NCBI GenBank assembly: GCA_937870585.1
Contig: CALMZE010000048.1
Coordinates: 1 to 64,000 of the forward strand
Reading direction: 5' to 3'
DNA length: 64,000 nt
From: an uncultured Sphingomonadales bacterium
GTDB taxonomy: Bacteria > Pseudomonadota > Alphaproteobacteria > Sphingomonadales > Sphingomonadaceae
The position numbers and the translations under genes are program-made. Shown here piece by piece: positions 26,236-33,105 of the stretch. The notes under the pieces are model-generated. The model was given only the letters and a program-made list of their open reading frames with translations. It was not told the DNA's origin and ran no database searches. The first letter of the stretch is position 1; each line of letters starts with the position of its first letter.

Positions 26236-27039
26236 TCAATTCGGCCGAAAAATCTCAAGCATCTGGCGTTGGCTGAACGGATGGTGCCGGGAATCGATTG
26301 GTATCGCTCGTTTCTCATCGAGCCATCCGGTCTCAGGGTCCCAATAATACCTGAAGGCATGAAGCAGCGGCAGGCGAGATATTTGCCCATCGTCCCCCAC
26401 AACGCGCGCGCGCAATTCAAATGGCATTATTGATACAAGGTCATCTAACTCATCCCGCCATTGGTCGACAGCCAAGCGATCACCCGACCAGATTCCTTCC
26501 GCTTTCATGATCGGGGCGATCTTTGGAAGCCAACTCATCCTGTCGCCCGATCGCAGGCAATATCCGGCATCGCTGAGGCATATCACGGCCTTTTCAAAGT
26601 GACGGGGATAGATCGCCGCCCCCTTGCGGACGGGAATAGGCGCGACGTCGGCTGTGCGTGACCAACTGCCCAATTTCCGGGCGAGATCAAGGAAACAACC
26701 TATCAGCTCCTGTTCGTCGGTTGCTTCATTGAAACCCGTCGCATCCAGATGGCTGTTCAAATCTTCCGCTACGAGTTGAAGCTTGTAGACTATAAATTCA
26801 CCTTCAATCGAAAAATCTTGAATTTCCTCTGGACACGGAATTTCAGCGAGCAGGCCCTGCTGCTGCATGATCGTGAAAGCGCGGTCATAGTCTTCAAAAT
26901 TTTGGCAATGGGCAAATATGCTGCCGTTCAACACGACCCCGCTTTCACGAGATTCATGCACATCCTGGCTCGGTAGAACCTCAGCAATTCCCTGGAACAA
27001 CACCCAGACCATTGAGTGAAGGATACCGGCAAGGTACAT
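26236..27039 (-). CDS. Hypothetical 267-aa protein, AT-richer composition
   Basis: The start at 27039 has GGAGG 8 bases upstream, and MYLAGILHSMVWVLFQGI could be a weak signal anchor. The rest looks like a soluble cytosolic protein with QNFEDYDRAFTIMQQQGLLA, EEIQDFSIEGEFIVYKLQLV and FRYYWDPETGWLDEKRAIP. No family is recognised. Codon use is less GC-biased than the neighbours, suggesting acquisition by transfer. It is followed downstream by the end of the ParA gene on the other strand (convergent). Confidence 0.65.
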   Translation of the reverse strand: MYLAGILHSMVWVLFQGIAEVLPSQDVHESRESGVVLNGSIFAHCQNFEDYDRAFTIMQQQGLLAEIPCPEEIQDFSIEGEFIVYKLQLVAEDLNSHLDATGFNEATDEQELIGCFLDLARKLGSWSRTADVAPIPVRKGAAIYPRHFEKAVICLSDAGYCLRSGDRMSWLPKIAPIMKAEGIWSGDRLAVDQWRDELDDLVSIMPFELRARVVGDDGQISRLPLLHAFRYYWDPETGWLDEKRAIPIDSRHHPFSQRQMLEIFRPN

Positions 27040-27128
27040 GGACATCACCTCCAGTTTTTGGGATACTCTATCAATATCGTCCTGCGACCCACGAACATCA
27101 ATTTCATATCGCGTCCCCAGAGTTTGTG

Positions 27129-27142
27129 TGGGGTTTTCCCCA
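27129..27142. terminator. Perfect hairpin TGGGGTTTTCCCCA
   Basis: Five base pairs with a TTTT loop, in the gap after the 197-aa gene and before the 267-aa gene on the minus strand. No U-tract follows, so a terminator role is only possible. Confidence 0.35.
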
Positions 27143-27189
27143 ACGCAATAGGGGGCCGTTTCATCATACAGCGCGCCCCTCCCGCATGA

Positions 27190-27783
27190 TCAGATCGGCA
27201 GTTCTCCCAACACCGTTTTCATAACAGCCACTGCCTCGACAAAATCCTCAATCTCTTGCACCGTCAAATTGCGGTGTGGCAGTGTCAGATAGTTGTTCCG
27301 CATATCTTCATTGGCCATTGTCATGGACGCTTCCATTTTCGCCAACTGATCGGGCGGAATGAGATCTGTCTGCACACTCGCCAAAGCGGCGGCTCTCATT
27401 TTCTGAGCAGCATCATTCATCCGCGCGATTTCGGCATTGGCGGTATTTATCAGACAGGTTTCAAGCGGCGTTCGGATCACGGTTCCGACGGGCATCGCGA
27501 TCTCTTTCTGGCGTGGAGGCTGGCCATCAATGAGTCTGCCCATATCTGTATCGAGCGCCTTCCAATGATTGACCGCATTCACATCAACAATTTTTCCGCA
27601 AATGACGAAAGACCCGTCAGGTCTCCGCCCCGCTGCGCCAGTTTTGCTATCGGCCGAACTGGCGAAGCCCATATGCGCGCGCAATTGATCTGCAACGCCT
27701 GCTCCATCGAAAGCGAAAAGGGCCAATACACCCGCCAGCCCTGCGAACACTGCAAAAGCAGCTGTCCTCGTACGCCTGATCAA
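27190..27783 (-). CDS. Hypothetical membrane-anchored protein, 197 aa
   Basis: TTG at 27783 overlaps the stop of the gene before it (TTGA), and a signal anchor follows (RRTRTAAFAVFAGLAGVLAL). The exported part contains FVICGKIVDVNAVNHWKALD and CLINTANAEIARMNDAAQKM, with two cysteines, and is helix-rich to the C-terminus. I recognise no domain. The overlap with the 154-aa gene suggests the two products work together in the envelope. The initiation codon is unusual; there is no ATG for more than 35 codons downstream. Confidence 0.6.
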   Translation of the reverse strand: MIRRTRTAAFAVFAGLAGVLALFAFDGAGVADQLRAHMGFASSADSKTGAAGRRPDGSFVICGKIVDVNAVNHWKALDTDMGRLIDGQPPRQKEIAMPVGTVIRTPLETCLINTANAEIARMNDAAQKMRAAALASVQTDLIPPDQLAKMEASMTMANEDMRNNYLTLPHRNLTVQEIEDFVEAVAVMKTVLGELPI

Positions 27784-28244
27784 TTTGCAATTTCTCTCAG
27801 ATTGGCAGTCTTCTTGCGCACCTGATCCAGTTCATAGGCTGTCAGCGCACGCTGCGGCAGTTCGAGCAGCGGGGGTGCGGGGTTTTTGCCCCCGGATACA
27901 TAGTATTCCGGGTCCTTTCCCGAGGCGGCCTGCGCCACCGCCTGCATCTCGGCGAGCACCCGCGTCTCTTCCTGAGACGGTCCATAATAGGGCGGCGGCG
28001 GCGAAATCTGGCCCGTTGTCCGCCCGGGCGTTTGCGTCGGAACAAGGCCTGCCTGATCACCCAGCTTGCCGTTTATGCCAAGTTCAAGAGGACCAACCGG
28101 TGAGCGCTGAACCTCTACGCCGGCCTGCATCGTGCCGAAAATGCGTGTGCCCGACCAGAGCGACACGAGCAGGAGCAACGCCGCAAATCCGAAGAGTCCG
28201 AGCTTCCGCAGCGAGCGATCAGGCTTTGATGAGAATGGGTTCAT
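27780..28244 (-). CDS. Hypothetical single-pass membrane protein, 154 aa
   Basis: After a basic N-terminus (SKPDRSLRKLG) comes one membrane helix (LFGFAALLLLVSLWSGTRIF), then a Pro-rich periplasmic region (GQISPPPPYYGPSQEETRVL) and LELPQRALTAYELDQVRKKT at the end. No family is recognised. Its stop overlaps the TTG start of the next gene by 4 bases, so the pair is probably co-translated. Upstream is about 140 bases of AT-richer DNA that should hold its promoter. Confidence 0.65.
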   Translation of the reverse strand: MNPFSSKPDRSLRKLGLFGFAALLLLVSLWSGTRIFGTMQAGVEVQRSPVGPLELGINGKLGDQAGLVPTQTPGRTTGQISPPPPYYGPSQEETRVLAEMQAVAQAASGKDPEYYVSGGKNPAPPLLELPQRALTAYELDQVRKKTANLREIAN

Positions 28245-28386
28245 CCCCGCAGGCTAAACGCCTAATATTTCCGGCAGGTTAATTCCCCAATATTCTCAAC
28301 CTCCACCCATTCACACCTAAATCAAACAACATGTGTATCGAGCGTCGTCTATTCATGCAGTTCTGCCCAATTCACGACCTTGAATT

Positions 28387-30210
28387 TCACTCCACCGTCA
28401 CACTCTTCGCCAGATTACGCGGCTGATCGACATCGGTACCCTTGGCGCAAGCGACATGATAAGCGAGCAATTGCACCGGAACTGCATAGACCAAGGGCGC
28501 AATCAACGGATGCACTATGGGCATTTCGATGGTGGCAAGGCAGCCCTCGCCCGCTTCGGCCAGGCCTTCGGCATCCGAGACCAGCACGATCTTGCCGCCG
28601 CGCGCGCGGACTTCCTGCATGTTGCTCACGGTCTTTTCGAACAACGGGCCAGAGGGCGCGAGCACGATGACCGGCACGGCTTCATCGATCAGCGCGATCG
28701 GTCCGTGTTTCATCTCGCCGCTGGCATAGCCCTCGGCGTGAATATAGCTGATTTCCTTGAGCTTGAGCGCGCCTTCGAGCGCCAGCGGATAATCCGGCCC
28801 GCGCCCAAGATAGAGCACGTCGCGCGCGGGCGCGATGAGATGCGCCATGGCGGAAATATCTTCATCATGCGCGAGCGCGGCATTGAGCGCGGCAGGCGCT
28901 TCGATCAGGTGGCGAACAACCTCGCGCTCGTCATCCTCAGACAATTTGCCCTTCACCAGCGCCAGATGCGCGGCGAGTGCAGCAAGCACAGCCAGTTGGC
29001 AGGTGAAGGCCTTGGTGGATGCCACGCCGATTTCCGGCCCGGCATGGGTGGGCAGCAGCAAGTGCGCCTCGCGCGCCATCGAACTCGTCGGCACGTTGAC
29101 AACGACCGCGATGGTCTGCCCCTTCTCCTTGCAGTGCCGAAGGGCCGCGAGCGTATCTGCCGTCTCTCCCGACTGACTGATAAACAGTGCCAGACCGCCT
29201 TCTTCCAAAACCGGATCGCGGTAGCGGAACTCGCTCGCCACATCGATGTCGACGGGCACGCGCGCAAACGTTTCGAACCAGTATTTGGCAACCATCCCGG
29301 CATAGAAGCTGGTGCCGCACGCAACGATGGTGATGCGCTTCACGCTCGCCAGATCGAAATCCATCTGCGGCAGCGCTACGGTCTGTTCGAGCGGACGGAT
29401 ATAGCTGGAGAGCGTCTGGGCGACCACGGTGGGCTGCTCGAAAATTTCTTTCTGCATGAAGTGGCGATATTTGCCCTTCTCAACCGCTGCGGCGGACACG
29501 CCCGACGTGGTGATGGTGCGTGTAACGGGCTGATTATCCTTGTCAAAAATCTCGGCCTGCCCTGCGCGGATGATCACCCAATCGCCCTCTTCCAGATAGG
29601 CAATCTTTTGCGTGAGCGGAGCCAAAGCCAGCGCGTCTGACCCCAGATAGGTCTCTCCCTCGCCATAGCCGACGACGAGCGGCGAACCAAGCCGCGCGCC
29701 GATCAGGAAATCGGGATGCTGGCGGAACGCGATGGCGAGCGCGAAGGCCCCACGCAGGATGGGCAGCACCGCCTTCACGGCGTCGGTCGGCGATTTCCCC
29801 GCCTCCACCTGTTCGCTCACCAGATGAGCGACGACTTCCGTATCGGTTTCGCTTTCGAACGTCCGCCCACGCGCGGTGAGTTCATCGCGCAGCGTCTTGA
29901 AATTCTCGATGATGCCATTGTGGACCAGTGCCACCTCGCCCGTGGCATGGGGGTGGGCGTTGGATGTGGTTGGCGCGCCGTGCGTGGCCCAGCGCGTGTG
30001 GGCAATGCCGATCAGGCCCGGCGCGGGATTACCAGCCAGTTCCTTCACCAGATTGTTGAGCTTACCTTCGGCCCGACGGCGGATCATCTGCCCGCCCTCA
30101 ACAGTGCAGACGCCAGCCGAGTCATAGCCGCGATACTCCATCCGCCGCAGCCCATCGATCAGACGGTCCGCCACCTCTTCCTTGCCAACAATGCCGATAA
30201 TGCCACACAT
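28387..30210 (-). CDS. glmS: Glucosamine-6-phosphate synthase GlmS
   Basis: A 607-residue enzyme making GlcN-6-P from fructose-6-P and glutamine, the first step to UDP-GlcNAc. Cys2 in MCGIIGIVGKEEVADRLIDG is the glutamine amidotransferase nucleophile. The N-terminal domain (to about 230) includes AHTRWATHGAPTTSNAHPH. Two SIS isomerase domains follow, with VACGTSFYAGMVAKYWFE and SQSGETADTLAALRHCKEK. The C-terminus NLAKSVTVE is typical. No glmS ribozyme is apparent upstream. Between it and glmU lies a toxin-antitoxin module. Confidence 0.97.
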   Translation of the reverse strand: MCGIIGIVGKEEVADRLIDGLRRMEYRGYDSAGVCTVEGGQMIRRRAEGKLNNLVKELAGNPAPGLIGIAHTRWATHGAPTTSNAHPHATGEVALVHNGIIENFKTLRDELTARGRTFESETDTEVVAHLVSEQVEAGKSPTDAVKAVLPILRGAFALAIAFRQHPDFLIGARLGSPLVVGYGEGETYLGSDALALAPLTQKIAYLEEGDWVIIRAGQAEIFDKDNQPVTRTITTSGVSAAAVEKGKYRHFMQKEIFEQPTVVAQTLSSYIRPLEQTVALPQMDFDLASVKRITIVACGTSFYAGMVAKYWFETFARVPVDIDVASEFRYRDPVLEEGGLALFISQSGETADTLAALRHCKEKGQTIAVVVNVPTSSMAREAHLLLPTHAGPEIGVASTKAFTCQLAVLAALAAHLALVKGKLSEDDEREVVRHLIEAPAALNAALAHDEDISAMAHLIAPARDVLYLGRGPDYPLALEGALKLKEISYIHAEGYASGEMKHGPIALIDEAVPVIVLAPSGPLFEKTVSNMQEVRARGGKIVLVSDAEGLAEAGEGCLATIEMPIVHPLIAPLVYAVPVQLLAYHVACAKGTDVDQPRNLAKSVTVE

Positions 30211-30228
30211 GCTGTTTTGTTCTTTCTT

Positions 30229-30609
30229 TTACAGGGTGTAGGGAACCCGGATGCCCGGCATCTCTGCCGGAAAATCCTTGGTATTTCGTGTAATGAGTAC
30301 GCGCCCGCGAATCTGAGCAGTCGCCAATATGATCGCGTCAGGCGATTTCAGTCTTGGTCGATCCCGCCGCAAGGCAGCCGCGCGCAGAGAAATTTCATCG
30401 TCGATTTCATCAAGTCCAAATCGAGAGAGGAACAACAGGGCATCGCGCACCACGGCCTCATTGCCTTTTGACAACACTTCTATCCACGCCATGCGGCTGA
30501 TCCATAACCGCGCACCGCTATTGGCAATGCGAGTCATCTCTCGCAGCGCCGGCTCATGCTCCAGCAACGTGTCGATCAGGATATTGGCATCAAGGCTATA
30601 GCCGCTCAT
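30229..30609 (-). CDS. VapC-type PIN-domain toxin
   Basis: A 126-residue PIN-domain ribonuclease. The acidic residues expected for the metal site are present: Asp7 (YSLDANILID), Glu44 (MAWIEVLSKG), Asp91 (LKSPDAIILATA) and Asp112 (TRNTKDF). VapC toxins cut specific RNAs and arrest growth until neutralised. The ATG overlaps the stop of the antitoxin gene (ATGA), the usual arrangement. All catalytic residues are intact, so the toxin should be active. The glmS start lies only 18 bases downstream. Confidence 0.9.
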   Translation of the reverse strand: MSGYSLDANILIDTLLEHEPALREMTRIANSGARLWISRMAWIEVLSKGNEAVVRDALLFLSRFGLDEIDDEISLRAAALRRDRPRLKSPDAIILATAQIRGRVLITRNTKDFPAEMPGIRVPYTL

Positions 30610-30968
30610 GCGCCATGCTTCTTGTGCTTCTCTGCCGCCTTTCTTGTCAGCGCCAGATAATGCGCCCGCTCCTTCTCGTCATAATCATCAAACATATCAG
30701 GCGATTCCGCGCGCACTTCTTCAAAATCGTCATCCCACGAACGCGTCCATTCGGCACGGCGTTTGCGATCATAGTCGTGACGGTCAATCTCGACGCCGTG
30801 CCGCGCCCAAAGGCCGAACCCAGCCTCAAATCCATCCATCGCTGTTTGCGGACGATAGGCGGTCACCGCCTCTCTCAGCACCGCCGCGCGCGACTTGCCC
30901 TGCTCGGCAGCGATCTGGTCGAGCCATTTGATATCTTCATCGGGGAGATCGGCGAGGATGCGTGTCAT
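30606..30968 (-). CDS. Ribbon-helix-helix antitoxin (VapB-like)
   Basis: The N-terminal 45 residues (MTRILADLPDEDIKWLDQIA, then EQGKSRAAVLREAVTAYRP) form a ribbon-helix-helix DNA-binding domain of the CopG type. The C-terminal part is long and highly charged (EIDRHDYDRKRRAEWTRSWD to RKAAEKHKKHGA) and would wrap the toxin. At 120 residues it is longer than most VapB proteins. It likely binds the tandem ATGATATCAT sites in its own promoter. There is no Shine-Dalgarno sequence, and the mRNA may be leaderless. Confidence 0.88.
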   Translation of the reverse strand: MTRILADLPDEDIKWLDQIAAEQGKSRAAVLREAVTAYRPQTAMDGFEAGFGLWARHGVEIDRHDYDRKRRAEWTRSWDDDFEEVRAESPDMFDDYDEKERAHYLALTRKAAEKHKKHGA

Positions 30969-30976
30969 AGCGATAC

Positions 30977-31005
30977 AATGATATCATACCATGATATCAT
31001 GTCAA
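30977..31005 (-). promoter_or_regulatory. vapBC promoter with two ATGATATCAT operator sites
   Basis: On the minus strand, TTGACA (31005-31000), a 16-base spacer and TATCAT (30983-30978) give a strong promoter. Two perfect 10-bp palindromes, ATGATATCAT at 30991-31000 and 30978-30987, are 3 bases apart and cover it from -35 to -10. The expected start point is at or next to the ATG (30968). Cooperative binding of two antitoxin dimers is the obvious reading. Confidence 0.8.
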
Positions 31006-31009
31006 GGCA

Positions 31010-32371
31010 TTACCCCTTCTTCGCCGCCTTGCGCGCTGCCATCATTTCCCGGAACCGGGCTGCCCAGTGCGGCTTATTCTCCTGATTGCCGCGTGCGATG
31101 GCGAGTGCGTCGGCCTGAACGTCTGCTGTCACCACGCTGCCCGCCGCCACAATCGCGCCCGCCCCTATGCTCACTGGCGCGACCAGTGCAGAGTTGGAGC
31201 CGATGAACGCGCCCTCTCCAATCTCGGTCTTGTACTTCAAGAAACCATCATAATTGCAGGTGATGGTGCCCGCGCCGACATTCGCGCCCGCGCCGATTTC
31301 AGCATCGCCCAGATAGGTCAGATGGTTGGCTTTCGCGCCCTTGCCCATATGCGCCTTCTTCATCTCGACGAAGTTGCCGATCTTCACCTTTTCGTCCAGC
31401 ACCGCGCCGGGGCGCAGGCGGGCGAACGGACCGATTTCGCAGTGATTGCCGATGGTTGCGCCCTCTATGTGAGAGAAAGCGTGAATCGTCACATGATCGC
31501 CCACGCTCACGCCGGGGCCGAAAAACACGCTTGGTTCAATCACAACATCACGGCCCAGCACAGTATCATGCGCGAACCAGACGGTTTCTGGCGCGATCAG
31601 CGTGACGCCTGCATCCATCGCTTCTTTGCGGCGGCGCGCCTGCCACTCTGCTTCCATCATCGCAAGTTCCTCCCGGCTGTTGATCCCGGCCACGTCAAAC
31701 GGATCTGTGGTGACGACGGCGCAATGCCGACCATCCGCATTGGCGATGTTGACGATGTCGGTCAGATAATATTCCTTGGCCTCATTCTCAGGTGTCACGC
31801 GGTTGAGCAGCGCGAACAGATCCTGCGCTTTCACGGCCATCAACCCGGAATTGCACATGCGGCAGGCCCGCTCTTCCTCGGTTGCATCCTTATGCTCGAC
31901 CATCTTGAGCACGCGATCCCCTTGCGTGATGACGCGGCCATATTTGAGCGTGTCTTCCGGCTCAAACGCAAGCACGACGACAGCGGGCGCATCCGCCGCG
32001 TTCAGCCGGTCGATCATCGCCTGCATCGTGTGCGTGGGCACAAAGGGCACATCGCCATAGAGGATCAGCACATCGCCCTCAAAGCCGCTGAGCGCCCCTT
32101 CCGCCTGCTGCACGGCGTGGCCTGTGCCCAGCTGCGGCTCCTGTACGGCGAGCGCAGCAGAACCCGCCAGCGCCTTTTCCAGTTGGGCCTTGCCGGAGCC
32201 GACGACGACCACCTTGCGCGCCGGCTCCAGCGCGTCGACGCTGGCCAGCAGGTGCATCAGCATGGGGCGGCTGGCGATGGGGTGCAGCACCTTATGGGTG
32301 TCTGATTTCATGCGGGTGCCCTTGCCTGCTGCAAGGATGATGGCGGCTGTTTTGCTCATGAGAAGCGCCAT
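31010..32371 (-). CDS. glmU: Bifunctional GlmU (uridyltransferase / acetyltransferase)
   Basis: A 453-residue enzyme that acetylates GlcN-1-P and transfers UMP to give UDP-GlcNAc. The uridyltransferase motif AAIILAAGKGTRMKSDTHKV is at the N-terminus. LILYGDVPFV and GINSREELAMMEAEWQ close that domain (about residue 230). The C-terminal half is a left-handed beta-helix of hexapeptide repeats (IGNHCEIGPFARLRPGAVL and IGAGANVGAGTITCNYDGF). ATG 32371 is given; ATG 32359 (MSKTAAIIL) is equally plausible. It is divergent from gph. Confidence 0.96.
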   Translation of the reverse strand: MALLMSKTAAIILAAGKGTRMKSDTHKVLHPIASRPMLMHLLASVDALEPARKVVVVGSGKAQLEKALAGSAALAVQEPQLGTGHAVQQAEGALSGFEGDVLILYGDVPFVPTHTMQAMIDRLNAADAPAVVVLAFEPEDTLKYGRVITQGDRVLKMVEHKDATEEERACRMCNSGLMAVKAQDLFALLNRVTPENEAKEYYLTDIVNIANADGRHCAVVTTDPFDVAGINSREELAMMEAEWQARRRKEAMDAGVTLIAPETVWFAHDTVLGRDVVIEPSVFFGPGVSVGDHVTIHAFSHIEGATIGNHCEIGPFARLRPGAVLDEKVKIGNFVEMKKAHMGKGAKANHLTYLGDAEIGAGANVGAGTITCNYDGFLKYKTEIGEGAFIGSNSALVAPVSIGAGAIVAAGSVVTADVQADALAIARGNQENKPHWAARFREMMAARKAAKKG

Positions 32372-32419
32372 GCCACCAAATTGTTGCGGTTTCTACACTA
32401 ACTCGCCAAGGCGCGTCGC

Positions 32420-33103
32420 ATGACTGATTTCCCCTTCGCCCTCATCGGCTTTGATCTGGATGGCACGTTGATCGACACATCAGAAGATCTGCGCCTCGCC
32501 TGCAATGTCGGGCTGGAGCTTGCGGGTATCGCGCCGCTTTCGCCGGAACAAATCCGTTCAGCGATAGGCGGCGGCGCGCGGCGGATGCTGGAACGGGGGA
32601 TTGAATTCAACGGCAGAGGCGCCGTTTCACCCGACCTGTTTGAAGCGATGTTCGATGCGTTTCTGGAGCATTATCAGGCCAATATCGCAGCCCACAGCCG
32701 CCCCTTCCCTGGCGCTCTCGCCATGATGGACGCGCTTGATGCGATGGGCGTGAAGATGGCCATCGTCACCAACAAGCGCGAGGCGATGGCAGACCAGTTG
32801 TTCCGCGAGCTCGGCCTGCGCCACCGCTTCGCAGCGTTTCTGGGCGGCGATTCGCTGGGGCCGGACAAGGCCAAGCCCGCGCCTGACCTGCTGCATGAGA
32901 TGATAGTTCGTGCGGAAGCGCAGGGCCGCGCCGCCTTTGTGGGCGATTCCCATTTCGACATTGATGCGGCCAAGGCGGCGGGGCTGCCCTCGGTTGCGGT
33001 CAGCTTTGGCTTTCTGATGCAGCCTGTCGAGACGCTGGGGGCGAATGCGGTGATCGACCATTTTGACGATCTGATCGCCGCGCTCCGCTGCCTCGCAGTC
33101 TGA
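32420..33103 (+). CDS. gph: Phosphoglycolate phosphatase (HAD-IA)
   Basis: A 227-residue HAD hydrolase. LIGFDLDGTLIDTSEDL is motif I, AIVTNKREAMADQLFRELGL motif II, DKAKPAPDLL holds the lysine, and AFVGDSHFDIDAAKAAGLPS is motif IV. The length and SEDLRLACN segment fit Gph, which removes 2-phosphoglycolate formed in DNA repair or photorespiration-like metabolism. The gene ends 2 bases before the convergent adhesin stop codon. Confidence 0.88.
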   Translation: MTDFPFALIGFDLDGTLIDTSEDLRLACNVGLELAGIAPLSPEQIRSAIGGGARRMLERGIEFNGRGAVSPDLFEAMFDAFLEHYQANIAAHSRPFPGALAMMDALDAMGVKMAIVTNKREAMADQLFRELGLRHRFAAFLGGDSLGPDKAKPAPDLLHEMIVRAEAQGRAAFVGDSHFDIDAAKAAGLPSVAVSFGFLMQPVETLGANAVIDHFDDLIAALRCLAV

Positions 33104-33105
33104 TC

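Noticed and set aside
25193..27039. Partition locus (ParA plus adjacent gene as ParB)
   Set aside because: The neighbouring 267-aa protein lies on the opposite strand and lacks any ParB or helix-turn-helix motif.
28244..30240. glmS ribozyme or riboswitch upstream of glmS
   Set aside because: The start lies 18 bases after the toxin stop and no pseudoknot-like leader is possible; glmS ribozymes are mainly found in Firmicutes.
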